NCBI RefSeq assembly: GCF_030684675.1
Contig: NZ_JAUXXZ010000033.1
Location: 1 to 64,000, forward strand
Source: Daejeonella sp.
Lineage (GTDB): Bacteria > Bacteroidota > Bacteroidia > Sphingobacteriales > Sphingobacteriaceae
Reading direction: 5' to 3'
Length of the DNA stretch: 64,000 nucleotides
The notes beneath the pieces were generated by a model. It did no database searches. It was not told the DNA's origin and was given only the letters and a program-made list of their open reading frames with translations. The translations under genes were made by a program, and so were the position numbers. Positions 19,336-27,234 of this stretch are shown here, piece by piece; within the stretch, counting starts at the first letter, position 1, and every line of letters starts with the position of its first letter.

Positions 19336-19839
19336 ATGAAAAAGTTAAGTCTGTTTGCCATTGTGGCATTATTTGCATTCTCAGCATGCAACAGTAACAC
19401 AGAAAAATCGGAGAGTACCGGTACGGATACTTTAGCTCAGGAAACTGCAGCTGCACCGGTTGAAAAAGAAGTTTCAATCACAATCAATGCCGGTGATGAT
19501 ATGAAATATGATCTTTCTGAAATTAAGGTTAAGGAAGGTCAAACTGTAAAATTAACGCTGAATCATACCGGTAAATTGGCAAAGGAAGCGATGGGTCATA
19601 ATTGGGCATTGCTTACTCAGGGAACAATTGTTTCTGACTTTTCAGCGAAAGCTATGCAGGCAAAAGATACAGACTACATTCCTGCTGGCGCTTCAGAGGT
19701 AATAGTACATACAAAACTGATCGGTGGCGGTCAATCTGATACCATCGAGTTTGTGGCTCCTGCAAAAGGTGTTTATGAGTTTATCTGTTCTTTTCCGGGA
19801 CACTCAGCATTGATGAAGGGTACGTTCTACGTTGAATAA
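19336..19839 (+). CDS. Azurin/plastocyanin-like cupredoxin lipoprotein
   Basis: 167 residues from the ATG at 19336, which gives a clean lipoprotein leader ending FAFSAC18; an earlier in-frame start at 19300 adds unlikely residues. A Thr/Glu/Ala-rich linker precedes a cupredoxin domain (about 45-167). Type-1 copper ligands are visible: His88 in MGHNW, then Cys, His and Met in FICSFPGHSALMKG near the end. Family role: single-electron carrier in the periplasm. Given the many CxxCH proteins in this window it may serve as a soluble or lipid-anchored electron carrier, which is inference. Confidence 0.93.
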   Translation: MKKLSLFAIVALFAFSACNSNTEKSESTGTDTLAQETAAAPVEKEVSITINAGDDMKYDLSEIKVKEGQTVKLTLNHTGKLAKEAMGHNWALLTQGTIVSDFSAKAMQAKDTDYIPAGASEVIVHTKLIGGGQSDTIEFVAPAKGVYEFICSFPGHSALMKGTFYVE

Positions 19840-19948
19840 TCCTGCGACAAGGATTATTCCAATAGAGTAGTTGAAGGGTTCAAGGGAACGTGCTGATAAT
19901 TAACTGGGTTATAGAAAATTAGATTATCTTGTACCTAAACTATCTCTT

Positions 19949-20437
19949 ATGAAGAAAACTCTCACCCTGCTGTTGCTTGTCATCTCAGTTCAGGCTATTG
20001 CACAGACCTATCCTATTACGAGCATTACCATTTCTTTACCCTCAAACCCTGACGCCTTACTGGCAAATAACGCTCTACTAAGTGAGGCAGATGCAATGAA
20101 AGCTATTAACTTCAGGTGGACACCGGTTGTTCCAAAACCGCACGAACCGGTGACCTACCGGATAAAAGTGTGGCAGCTTATGCAGGGGCAAAACGGAGCT
20201 CAAGCGATGAAAGCTAATCAGCCAATATTCACTAAAGACGTTGATAACATTACACAGGTTGTTATCAATAAATTAGTAACAGGTCCGTGTTTGCCCCCTT
20301 ATTTATGCAGCTTTATCTGGAATGTGCAGGCTTTGAGCAAAGAGGGAAAACCAATAGGAATTAATAACGGTACAAGCGCCAATGCTTCCTTCAGTGTCAA
20401 ACAGGACCTCACAAAGGAGCCTGCTAAAAATAGATAG
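19949..20437 (+). CDS. Secreted hypothetical protein, fibronectin-III-like fold
   Basis: 162 residues with a signal peptide (MKKTLTLLLLVISVQAIAQ). The remainder reads as one beta-sandwich: INFRWTPVVPKPHEPVTYRIKVWQLMQGQNGAQAMKANQPIFTKDV and SFIWNVQALSKEGKPIGINNGTSANASFSV resemble the FNW-P...Y-I-V-x-W and C-W-V-A strands of fibronectin type III-like modules. Two cysteines (GPCLPPYLC) may form a disulfide. No enzyme motif is visible; role unknown. Confidence 0.75.
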   Translation: MKKTLTLLLLVISVQAIAQTYPITSITISLPSNPDALLANNALLSEADAMKAINFRWTPVVPKPHEPVTYRIKVWQLMQGQNGAQAMKANQPIFTKDVDNITQVVINKLVTGPCLPPYLCSFIWNVQALSKEGKPIGINNGTSANASFSVKQDLTKEPAKNR

Positions 20438-20560
20438 GATTTATCCCGAATATAATTGAGGGAAAAGGCTTCAAAGAAGTGAAGCCACCAGCTACGCTCA
20501 TTCCTTTTTTATTTTCCCACTTATGCAGAAGCCTTTGGCTTCGCAACACTGTAAAATAAA

Positions 20561-20578
20561 ACCCCGCTTCGGCGGGGC
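20561..20578. terminator. GC hairpin after the FN3-like gene
   Basis: ACCCCGC-TTCG-GCGGGGC stem-loop with a stable UUCG-type loop. On the plus strand it would end the 19949 gene about 125 nt past its stop. The minus-strand reading has a better T-rich tail. In the remainder of 20579-21039 the only structure seen is the pair of palindromic repeats listed next. Confidence 0.55.
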
Positions 20579-20926
20579 TTCATTTCTCTGCGGAGAAAGG
20601 GAACAATTTATGTTAACACAACCTCATAATCAGCATTTTATATTTTTTAAGCCTTTAGAGGGCACCTTCAAATCCGACCAAATAACGCTATTTCTTATAT
20701 TCAAATATAAGATGAATTAATTTAATCCCGGTTAATTTATACGTTTTTAAAAACATATATCCCGAATCTCCGCCATTCCGGGATCTCTAATACTGAAAAA
20801 GAAGTGACACAGAAAAATCTTAAATATTTGATATGAAACCGACCCGGTTCAAACCCGGTGACCGATTTATTGCTTTTAACCACCCATGTTTCTAATTCTT
20901 TGAGGATAATCTATTGAACATGTCAC

Positions 20927-21009
20927 AGAATTAGGGTAAATTCTCTTGTATTTTGTAATAAAATAAGGGTGTATTTTTTAAATTATGTAATAGAATTGGG
21001 GTTAATTCT
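20927..21009. repeat. Two copies of an AGAATT-N6-AATTCT palindrome
   Basis: AGAATTAGGGTAAATTCT at 20927-20944 and AGAATTGGGGTTAATTCT at 20992-21009 are near-identical imperfect palindromes 65 bp apart, in AT-rich DNA just beyond the 3' end of hicB. They could be a protein-binding pair or remnants of a mobile-element end. No ORF is present here. Confidence 0.4.
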
Positions 21010-21039
21010 TAGCAAATGACAAACGGATATCGTTACAAA

Positions 21040-21432
21040 TTAGAGCAAAAACCGAACTTCGGTAAGTTCCCTGCCTATTTGCTGAACGCCCCGCAAAATA
21101 CGTTTGGTTTGAATAACAGAAGGTTTTTTAATACCTTTGATATATTGAGCCAAAAGACTTTGGTTCATTCCGATACGTTTGGAAAGTGCCTTTGCATTGA
21201 TAACTTTGTAAAAGTCAAAGAAACTTTCAAGATCATATTCAAATTGTATTTCCTCAATAGTATAAACAAAGCCCTTTTCCTCAAAAGCAAGGTTTACCGC
21301 CTCCAAAACCATTGTATTGAGTTCCTCAAAAGTTTCAGCTCCGGTGGCAATAAAGTTGCCATTTACCAAGGTTTTGGCACTATACCCGGTATCCTCTTTT
21401 ACAACCGTTATCTTAATCTTTGGCTTTTTCAT
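21040..21432 (-). CDS. hicB: HicB-family antitoxin
   Basis: 130 residues. The N-terminal half (about 1-60) is a partial RNase-H-like HicB fold (ITVVKEDTGYSAKTLVNGNFIATGAETFEELNTMVLEAVNLAFEEKG). The C-terminal half holds an XRE-like helix-turn-helix (NAKALSKRIGMNQSLLAQYIKGIKKPSVIQTKRILRGVQQIGREL). Family role: binds and neutralises the HicA mRNA interferase and represses the operon. The ATG overlaps the hicA stop (ATGA), so toxin and antitoxin are translationally coupled. The gene looks intact although hicA is frameshifted. Confidence 0.92.
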   Translation of the reverse strand: MKKPKIKITVVKEDTGYSAKTLVNGNFIATGAETFEELNTMVLEAVNLAFEEKGFVYTIEEIQFEYDLESFFDFYKVINAKALSKRIGMNQSLLAQYIKGIKKPSVIQTKRILRGVQQIGRELTEVRFLL

Positions 21433-21625
21433 CGTTTATCTGTTTTAATGTTAGCTTGTTTCAGTATTGAGGTCAATAATCCTTTTTTAACTTCTTTTCC
21501 GGCATGGTATGGGACGATTAATTGTTCAGGCTTAATATGGTGCTGCATAATTACATGGCTACCCTTTTGCCTTACTTCAAACCAACCGTCTTTTTTAACA
21601 TCCTGAAAAGTTCGTTATACTTCAT
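21429..21625 (-). pseudogene. hicA: HicA toxin gene with -1-type frameshift at an A-run
   Basis: Starting at the ATG at 21625 the minus strand reads MKYNELFRMLKK, then the frame is lost. In the neighbouring frame it continues DGWFEVRQKGSHVIMQHH...VPYHAGKEVKKGLLTSILKQANIKTDKR and stops at 21429. The joined 65-residue product is a full-length HicA (dsRBD-like mRNA interferase) with the catalytic His in GSH. The switch occurs at TTA-AAA-AAG (about 21590-21598): one A is missing, or a ribosome slipping back one base on A-AAA-AAG would make the full toxin. This may be a disabling mutation, a homopolymer sequencing error, or programmed frameshifting. Confidence 0.85.
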
Positions 21626-21630
21626 AAACA

Positions 21631-21661
21631 CAAAAGTAATAAATATATTACCTATTACAAA
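21631..21661 (-). promoter_or_regulatory. Promoter of hicAB, transcript nearly leaderless
   Basis: On the minus strand TTTG (21658-21661), 19 nt, then TACTTTTG (21631-21638) is a full match to the Bacteroidota promoter. The hicA ATG at 21625 begins only 5 nt after the -7 box, so the mRNA would be leaderless or nearly so. Further upstream, 21689-21709 is a perfect GCGGGTC/GACCCGC hairpin that could end transcription entering from either side. Confidence 0.65.
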
Positions 21662-21713
21662 CGCTTTTAATAAAAATCTTTTGTCTGAGCGGGTCCTCCG
21701 AAGACCCGCCTGA

Positions 21714-22298
21714 CCAAGAGCGCCAAAAGGTGAATACCCTGGACCAGCCATTCGGGAAATGCTCCTGAATGCGTTGGTGCATCAACTATATGCCGCACCT
21801 ATACAAATAAGAGTGTATGACGACAAAATAAGCATATGGAATGAGGGTTCTTTACCCAAAGGTCTAACTTTGGCTGCTTTAAAACGCTCTCACTCATCAA
21901 GAGCAAGAAATCCGATCATTGCAGATGTAAGTTTTAAAGGCGGTTATATTGATGCCTGGGGACGAGGAACCATTAAGATTTTAGACACCTGCATGCAGGC
22001 AGACCTTCCGGAACCCGAAATGAAGGAGCAAGGCGGAGGTTTTATCATTACGCTTTTCAAAGACAATTTAACCGAAGACCAATTAGCAAAACTTGGACTG
22101 AATGACCGACAATTAAAAGCGGTGAATTTTGTGAAAGAGATAGGGAAAATTACGAATAAAGAATATCAGGAATTAAATGACTGTTCGAGAAATACCGCAA
22201 GTAGCAACCTTGGGGATTTAGTTCAGAAGAATATTCTTGTTGGTAGTGATATTAAGGGAGCTGGGGCATTTTATCAGCTAAAATCAATTGTACATTAA
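21714..22298 (+). pseudogene. 5'-truncated RecG-like ATP-binding regulator (C-terminal fragment)
   Basis: The frame opens at 21714 after a stop and reads PRAPKGEYPGPAIREMLLNALVHQLY, joining mid-domain. The following residues (DDKISIWNEGSLPKGLTLAALKRSHSSRARNPIIADVSFKGGYIDAWGRGTIKI) are the HATPase_c_4/RecG C-terminal-like part of the AlbA-type putative transcriptional regulators, then a winged-helix tail (NDRQLKAVNFVKEIGKITNKEYQELNDCSRNTASSNLGDLVQKNILV). The family is normally 400-500 residues with an N-terminal AlbA_2 domain, which is missing here. A Met inside (21759) could start a 179-residue protein, but it would begin inside the fold. Remnant of an accessory element. Confidence 0.8.
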
Positions 22299-22433
22299 TT
22301 GCACAATAATTGCCTCAATTGCACCATAGAGAATTTAGGGAACTTGAAAAAATGGCGGATATAATGAAGATTTGGCGGATATATAGAACCGGAATACTGG
22401 CTTAATCAGCAAAAACAAAACATAAAGCCTTAA

Positions 22434-22718
22434 GAGGTAAGATTTGCCATAGATAACAACATCGCCAAACTATCATAGGATGATGCCAGCTTTTTTTTAA
22501 TCAATATCAGCCCCAGCGAAAAGGAGATCAAATATTTAAAAAAACAATATAGCGAAGAAGGGGCTAAACAGCAATTAAAGGAATTTGCTAATAAAGTCAT
22601 GGATGAGTATGCCAAAAATTTTAAACGGAATAACATTAACAGCAAAGCGACAATACAACTTATTATAAAACAGATGATTATAAATTTTGCACATATAAAA
22701 AAGTGCGTATATTTATGA
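22434..22718 (+). pseudogene. Decayed fragment, possibly a mobilisation/relaxase-type gene
   Basis: In one frame this reads EVRFAIDNNIAKLS, a stop at 22476-22478, then DDASFFLINISPSEKEIKYLKKQYSEEGAKQQLKEFANKVMDEYAKNFKRNNINS and shifts frame near 22650, where a neighbouring frame gives YYKTDDYKFCTYKKVRIF. The pattern recalls the N-terminal region of Bacteroidota mobilisation proteins (DUF5712-like), but I identify this from memory of the family, not by search. Both ends are lost. The frame runs out at a TGA at 22716-22718, exactly where the first cassette-boundary arm begins. Confidence 0.45.
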
Positions 22719-22728
22719 GTAAGCTGCT
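22719..22728. repeat. Left outer arm of the cassette array
   Basis: GTAAGCTGCT is the exact reverse complement of 23216-23225, the 5' outer arm of attC-like site A. The GTT core seen at the other sites is replaced here by TGA, so this left boundary is degenerate. It lies 37 nt before the first cassette gene. Confidence 0.65.
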
Positions 22729-22764
22729 ATTAGGACGAAGAGAGTGCTCTTAAAATATTGAACT

Positions 22765-23202
22765 ATGCAAAAAATACTTTTTCTATTTGTGTTCTTCTTG
22801 ACTTTTCAATTAACCTATGGACAAAATAAAAATGACAAAAACGTAGAGTTGATAAAATCTGCAAGAGAAGCCTCTAATCAAGCAATCGCAAAGCATGACA
22901 TTGATGGAATATCCAAATTTTGGTATAATGATTTTGTTCAAATCAGAGGTAATTCAACATACTTAACAGGAAAAGACACAATAGTTGCCTCTTGGAGAAA
23001 ATTATTCAATGACAATCCAAACGTTGTTTATATTCGGACACCTTCGCAAATTATAATAAGCACCAATGACACATTAGCTTGGGAAAACGGAACATGGAAA
23101 GCATTTAATTCTTATAGCAACGGGGGTAATTACTCTGCAATGTGGCGAAAATCTAACGACACCTGGAAAATACTAGCCGAGTTATTTGTTTCATTGTTCT
23201 AA
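22765..23202 (+). CDS. Secreted DUF4440/SnoaL-like protein (cassette 1)
   Basis: 145 residues with a signal peptide (MQKILFLFVFFLTFQLTYGQ). The rest is an NTF2-like DUF4440 fold: IKSAREASNQAIAKHDIDGISKFWYNDFVQIRGNSTYLTGKDTIVASWRKLF...RTPSQIIIS, DTLAWENGTWKAF and MWRKSNDTWKILAELF. Proteins of this type act as small-molecule-binding or enzyme domains; no activity can be assigned. It is the first of four monocistronic same-strand genes, each followed by an attC-like site. Its own site starts 12 nt after the stop codon. Confidence 0.87.
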   Translation: MQKILFLFVFFLTFQLTYGQNKNDKNVELIKSAREASNQAIAKHDIDGISKFWYNDFVQIRGNSTYLTGKDTIVASWRKLFNDNPNVVYIRTPSQIIISTNDTLAWENGTWKAFNSYSNGGNYSAMWRKSNDTWKILAELFVSLF

Positions 23203-23214
23203 AAAAAATGAAAA

Positions 23215-23419
23215 CAGCAGCTTACAATAGGTTTGCCAATAGGCTGGCAGACGAAATAATAATCAGCTACAACTCACTATCAGCAACAGTTCCGGCAGAA
23301 GAATATAATTCAGCATTAATTGATATCTTCATCTTTAGTAACAATATTCAGCTTTCGTTACGGGCTGATAATTATAAAATACCAGCCCATCGTCAAGCCT
23401 TAATCGTTGTGCGTAATGC
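23215..23419 (+). other. attC-like site A (205 nt), after cassette 1
   Basis: Non-coding spacer. The 5' outer arm CAGCAGCTTACAAT begins at 23215 and the 3' outer arm GTTGTGCGTAATGC lies at 23406-23419 (core GTT 23406-23408). The inner arms, 23229-23247 and 23382-23400, are complementary over 15 of 19 positions with several G-T wobbles. The middle contains ATCAGC, TTCCGGCAG and TATCTT blocks shared in order with sites B-D. The 5' outer arm pairs perfectly over 10 nt with 22719-22728 upstream of the cassette gene. A 75-codon ORF crossing the site is regarded as chance. Confidence 0.75.
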
Positions 23420-23453
23420 AAAACCAGCTCAATAATTTAACCAGCTTAAGACA

Positions 23454-23963
23454 ATGAATATTTTAAAATCAGTATTCGGACTATTAATCTTTTTGACATT
23501 GTATAGTTGCGAGACTAAGGTATCCAAAACAAGTAGTATGTTTCATGGTATGTGGCGATTAGACAGATTTGAAGCGTATGACAGTTCATCAAATACTTGG
23601 TCTAATGCCATCACCAGAATCGGCTGGAATGGTTACATACTTTATGACGGACAAGGACACATGGGAGTTCACTTAACACCCAAAGGGTATAAAGATTTTG
23701 ACACAAATAAGAACATTGACAGCTTAACTCATGACGAATTAGTAGCGTTGACAAAGTTTTATAAATCAAACTTTGTTTATTTTTCAGACTACACTCTTAC
23801 CGATAGTACAGTTGAACACAAACGACTTTCAGCGACTGAGCCTACCAACTGGGGAAAATCATTAACACGGAATTTTGAATTCAAAGCGGACACTTTAATC
23901 TTGACAGCACATGAAATTATTGAGGGACAGAAGGTAAGACTTCGTTGGATTAAATTAAAATGA
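23454..23963 (+). CDS. Lipocalin-like lipoprotein (cassette 2)
   Basis: 169 residues. Leader MNILKSVFGLLIFLTLYSC with lipobox Cys19. The mature part matches the bacterial lipocalin-like family (Lipocalin_5 type): MFHGMWRLDRFEAYDSSSNTWSNAITRIGWNGYILYDGQGHMGVHL, a variable middle, then VEHKRLSATEPTNWGKSLTRNFEFKADTLILTA. Likely an outer-membrane lipoprotein that binds a small ligand; the substrate is unknown. It stands alone between sites A and B, with its start 35 nt after the site A GTT arm. Confidence 0.87.
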   Translation: MNILKSVFGLLIFLTLYSCETKVSKTSSMFHGMWRLDRFEAYDSSSNTWSNAITRIGWNGYILYDGQGHMGVHLTPKGYKDFDTNKNIDSLTHDELVALTKFYKSNFVYFSDYTLTDSTVEHKRLSATEPTNWGKSLTRNFEFKADTLILTAHEIIEGQKVRLRWIKLK

Positions 23964-23979
23964 GTACAGTCTGACACAT

Positions 23980-24195
23980 GCACTGCGCAACATGGGTATT
24001 GCTGCAAGTGTGGCTGGCACTGGACGTTGTAACCTTCGGCTGTAGTTCGCTATCAGCAGCGGTTTCAGCGGACGTAATTCTGATGGGCTTTTAGTTGTTA
24101 TCTTGTACTTTTAAATCATTATTGGGCAGCAGTTCCGGGCAGGACGAGCAATGAATTCCACACCTGCAGCAATACCTGTTCGTTGGCAGCAATGG
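23980..24195 (+). other. attC-like site B (216 nt), after cassette 2
   Basis: Non-coding. The 5' outer arm GCACTGCGCAAC is at 23980-23991 and the 3' outer arm GTTGGCAGCAATGG at 24182-24195. The inner arms give the strongest stem of the four: 23995-24006 (GGTATTGCTGCA) pairs perfectly with 24165-24176 (TGCAGCAATACC). After one mismatch, GTGTGG (24008-24013) pairs with CCACAC (24158-24163). The middle has CTATCAGCAGCGG, CAGCGGACG and TTATCTTGTAC. The 5' outer arm pairs with the end of site A (GTTGTGC, one G-T wobble) better than with its own 3' end. Confidence 0.8.
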
Positions 24196-24291
24196 GGGGC
24201 CGGTGGACAATAACGGTGTAATTATTAAGTATTGGTTTGACGATAATCAAAATAAACTCATATAAAATGTAAATGTAAAAATGATACTGCT

Positions 24292-25608
24292 ATGAAGAAA
24301 ATATTTATCGTTGTAATGTTCATAATGAGCCTGAATGAAACGATTGCTCAACAAAATCAAACGAGTAATCACATAAAAGTCATGGATGGTTTTCCGCCCA
24401 GTCGGGAAAGTCAAGTAACATTTGATAACTACAGAGAACATCCTTTCAGTCAATGGAGTTTCAGAAATACGGGAGCCCCTATGCATGTGCTGATGATCCC
24501 ACGGTCGGGTGCGGTTCACGCTTTCAAGGAATCACACGACAACTCCAATGGAAGAAATTTGTCGATGGACACGGAAGGGAATTCCAAAACATTTGAAGAC
24601 ATCTTCAAAGACAACTATGCCGATGGTGTGATTGTGTTGAAGAACAATACCGTTTTGTATGAAAATTATTGGAACGGACTTTCGAAAGATTACCAACACA
24701 TTTGGTTTTCGGTTTCAAAATCGTTAGCGAGTTCTGCCTTCGGAATATTGGTGGATCAAAATAAAGTAGATTTATCCGCATCGCCAGCCCAATACATTCC
24801 TGAATTGAAAGGCAGTGCCTATGAACGCGCCACTATTCAAGACATATTGAATATGTCAACAGCACTTGGGTTTCAGGATAACTATACAGACACTTCTAGT
24901 TTTTACTATAAATATTATGGAGCTGCCGCCAATACCCGGTATGTTCCTGGTTCAGACTCCGATACAAAAACATCAGAAGTGTTGGGTACGTATGATTTTT
25001 TATTCAAGAAATCTTTCTTGAATAAAGAGTTGGAGCCAGGAATAAAATTTGAATACAATTCTACTAATGTAGACGTCATCAGTTGGATGATTTCAAGATT
25101 AACAGGTAAACCTTACCATGATTTTATCAGAGAAAACATCTGGGCAAAAATAGGCGCAGAGCATGATTCTTATATCGTAGCCGATCGTTCCTACACTGCC
25201 GTTGCTACAGGAGGCATGAATACTACGTTGCGGGATGCTGCTTTGTTTGGCAATCTGATCCTAAATCATGGTAGCATAGATGGCAAACAGATCATCCCTG
25301 CGAAATGGGTAGATGAAACTATCAACCTCACCGACCAAGATAAAGAGCGTTATTCAAGAAATGATGTTTATGTGAAAGCAAAGTTGCCTTGGGTGGCTTA
25401 TAAAAATTTTTGGTGGATTTTAGATGAGACCAAAGGAGAGTATGCAGCAGTGGGCATTCATGGACAGGTGATCTACATCAATCGTTCTGTCAATGTGGTG
25501 ATTGCCTATTTCTCTAGCCAGCCTCAAGCATCGTCTGTTGCAGGATATAAACCTTTTGTGTCAAAGTTGAATGCTTGTAGAGAGTTGACGAAGAAGATGA
25601 ACAAGTAA
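24292..25608 (+). CDS. Secreted serine hydrolase, class C beta-lactamase fold (cassette 3)
   Basis: 438 residues with a signal peptide (MKKIFIVVMFIMSLNETIAQ). Beta-lactamase/penicillin-binding fold: the SxxK motif is SVSK at 140-143 (WFSVSKSLASSAFG), the Tyr motif is in KFEYNSTNVDVISWMISRLTGKP, and the KTG-equivalent is HGQ in IHGQVIYINRS. The closest known relatives are the class C-like esterases and 6-aminohexanoate-dimer hydrolase-type proteins, so an esterase or amidase is more likely than resistance to beta-lactams. It has its own spacer on both sides and no partner gene. Confidence 0.92.
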   Translation: MKKIFIVVMFIMSLNETIAQQNQTSNHIKVMDGFPPSRESQVTFDNYREHPFSQWSFRNTGAPMHVLMIPRSGAVHAFKESHDNSNGRNLSMDTEGNSKTFEDIFKDNYADGVIVLKNNTVLYENYWNGLSKDYQHIWFSVSKSLASSAFGILVDQNKVDLSASPAQYIPELKGSAYERATIQDILNMSTALGFQDNYTDTSSFYYKYYGAAANTRYVPGSDSDTKTSEVLGTYDFLFKKSFLNKELEPGIKFEYNSTNVDVISWMISRLTGKPYHDFIRENIWAKIGAEHDSYIVADRSYTAVATGGMNTTLRDAALFGNLILNHGSIDGKQIIPAKWVDETINLTDQDKERYSRNDVYVKAKLPWVAYKNFWWILDETKGEYAAVGIHGQVIYINRSVNVVIAYFSSQPQASSVAGYKPFVSKLNACRELTKKMNK

Positions 25609-25639
25609 ATTCAAATTACAAGCCTAATGAACGAAATCC

Positions 25640-25847
25640 CACAGCTGCCAACAAAAGTATTTGCAAAAGCAGGGCGGGACAATAAAATTTTCAGCTTCAG
25701 CTCTTCTTCAGCTTTGGTTATCGGCAGGACATTATGAATTTGACTTAAGTTGTTATCTTGTACATTAGTTTTTCAATCATCATTTGTTCGGGCACGAACT
25801 TTCAACTATTCCCTGCCTTCGCAAATACAGAACGTTGCCAGCAATGC
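25640..25847 (+). other. attC-like site C (208 nt), after cassette 3
   Basis: Non-coding. The 5' outer arm CACAGCTGCCAAC is at 25640-25652 and the 3' outer arm GTTGCCAGCAATGC at 25834-25847. The inner arms GTATTTGC (25657-25664) and GCAAATAC (25821-25828) are perfectly complementary. The middle has TTCAGCTTCAGC, ATCGGCAGGAC and TTATCTTGTAC, in the same order as in site B. The 5' outer arm is the exact complement over 9 nt of GTTGGCAGC at the end of site B, but mismatches its own 3' end. Confidence 0.8.
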
Positions 25848-25897
25848 TTCTTTGCTAACAGTAAGACAAACAATGAATTAATCAAACCAACTAGACC

Positions 25898-27223
25898 ATG
25901 CAACGCCATACTATAAATATAATAGTCAGGTACACGATTTTTCTTTCTCTGATTCTTTTAGTTGACCCGATACTGGCTCAACGCCCAAATATTATTTATA
26001 TCATGACCGATGATATGGGTTATGGTGATTTGAGTTGTTATGGGAACAAAAAATTTATGACACCCAACCTGGACAAACTGGCTTCACAGGGCGTAAAGTT
26101 TGTGAATGCTTATGCCGCCGCACCTGTTTGCACCCCAACCCGTACTGCCCTGATGACCGGCCGCTATCCTGCCAAACTGCCCCTTGGGTTACTTGAGCCG
26201 CTCCGCAGTCCGAAAAAAGACAGTGCCTATGGGTTGACTAAGGACATTCCTTCTTTAGGCACCCTAATGAAAGCAAGTGGGTACGAAACCGTTCTGATTG
26301 GAAAATGGCATTTAGGTTTCATGCCTCAGCATAGCCCAACAAAAAATGGATTTGATTATTTTTTTGGCATCCATAGCGGCGGGGCTGATTACATCTCACA
26401 TAAAGGCGAAAATGGAACACGGGCATATGACCTGTATGAAAATGATTCATTAGTTTATAAAGAAGGTTATCTGACTGATTTATTTTCTCAAAAATCTGTT
26501 TCATTTATAAATCAAAAACACAATAAACCATTCATTTTAATGATAACGTTCAATGCCCCTCACTGGCCTTGGCAGGGTCCCACTGATTTGGCTTATCCTG
26601 ATTCAACAGACTTTACTGCAGGTGGCTCCCCATCTGTTTACGCTGCCATGATGAAAAGTCTTGATGATGGGGTTGGAAAAATAATGGAGGCCTTGAATGA
26701 ATCACAATTAAACAACAATACAATAGTAATTTTTACAAACGATAATGGTGGTGAAAGGTATTCTGATAATGGAGGTTTATCTAAGTCAAAAATGACACTT
26801 TGGGAAGGCGGGATAAGAGTGCCGGCTTTTGTAAAATGGCCTGACAAAATAAATGCCGGCATTACAACACAACAAGTAGCTACAACAATGGACTGGACTG
26901 CTACAATTCTTAAAGCAGGAGGGGCAAAAGCTGATAAAAATTTCCCATTAGATGGCATTGACTTGATGCCGGTTTTGACAGGAAAATATAAAAATATACA
27001 CAGAACACTTTACTGGAGAACATTTCAAAGGAGTAAACACAAGGCGGTCAGGGATGGAAAATGGAAATACCTGAAAGATGAAAAAGGTGAATACCTTTTT
27101 GACTTAAATGTTGACCAGGAGGAAAAAAATGACCTCAAGACAAAAGAAAAAAAGAGGTTCGAAAAGATGAAAGTAAAATTAGCCGAATGGGAAAAAACTG
27201 TATTGCAGCCAATACCGCTTTAA
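25898..27223 (+). CDS. Secreted sulfatase (cassette 4)
   Basis: 441 residues with a signal peptide ending DPILAQ. Type I sulfatase: metal ligands in RPNIIYIMTDDMGYGDLSCYG, and the formylglycine motif C-T-P-T-R in APVCTPTRTALMTGRYP with Cys78 as the residue to be oxidised. IGKWHLG follows, and FTNDNGG carries the DN pair. Ends in the usual sub-domain (RDGKWKYLKDEKGEYLFDLNVDQEEKNDL). Needs a formylglycine-generating or anaerobic maturase enzyme encoded elsewhere. Substrate unknown (arylsulfatase or carbohydrate sulfatase). It lies between sites C and D, 50 nt after the site C arm, with no operon partner. Confidence 0.95.
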   Translation: MQRHTINIIVRYTIFLSLILLVDPILAQRPNIIYIMTDDMGYGDLSCYGNKKFMTPNLDKLASQGVKFVNAYAAAPVCTPTRTALMTGRYPAKLPLGLLEPLRSPKKDSAYGLTKDIPSLGTLMKASGYETVLIGKWHLGFMPQHSPTKNGFDYFFGIHSGGADYISHKGENGTRAYDLYENDSLVYKEGYLTDLFSQKSVSFINQKHNKPFILMITFNAPHWPWQGPTDLAYPDSTDFTAGGSPSVYAAMMKSLDDGVGKIMEALNESQLNNNTIVIFTNDNGGERYSDNGGLSKSKMTLWEGGIRVPAFVKWPDKINAGITTQQVATTMDWTATILKAGGAKADKNFPLDGIDLMPVLTGKYKNIHRTLYWRTFQRSKHKAVRDGKWKYLKDEKGEYLFDLNVDQEEKNDLKTKEKKRFEKMKVKLAEWEKTVLQPIPL

Positions 27224-27234
27224 TAAGTGCATAG

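Noticed and set aside
21016-21713. Plus-strand ORFs over the HicAB region
   Set aside because: Antisense to hicB and hicA, which have clear family motifs on the minus strand.
22430-22645. 71-codon minus-strand ORF
   Set aside because: Antisense of the decayed mobilisation-like frame, which has recognisable protein texture on the plus strand.
23208-23435. 75-codon plus-strand ORF between the DUF4440 and lipocalin genes
   Set aside because: It lies entirely over attC-like site A, whose sequence is explained by arm pairing and shared blocks with sites B-D; no family resemblance or signal in the translation.
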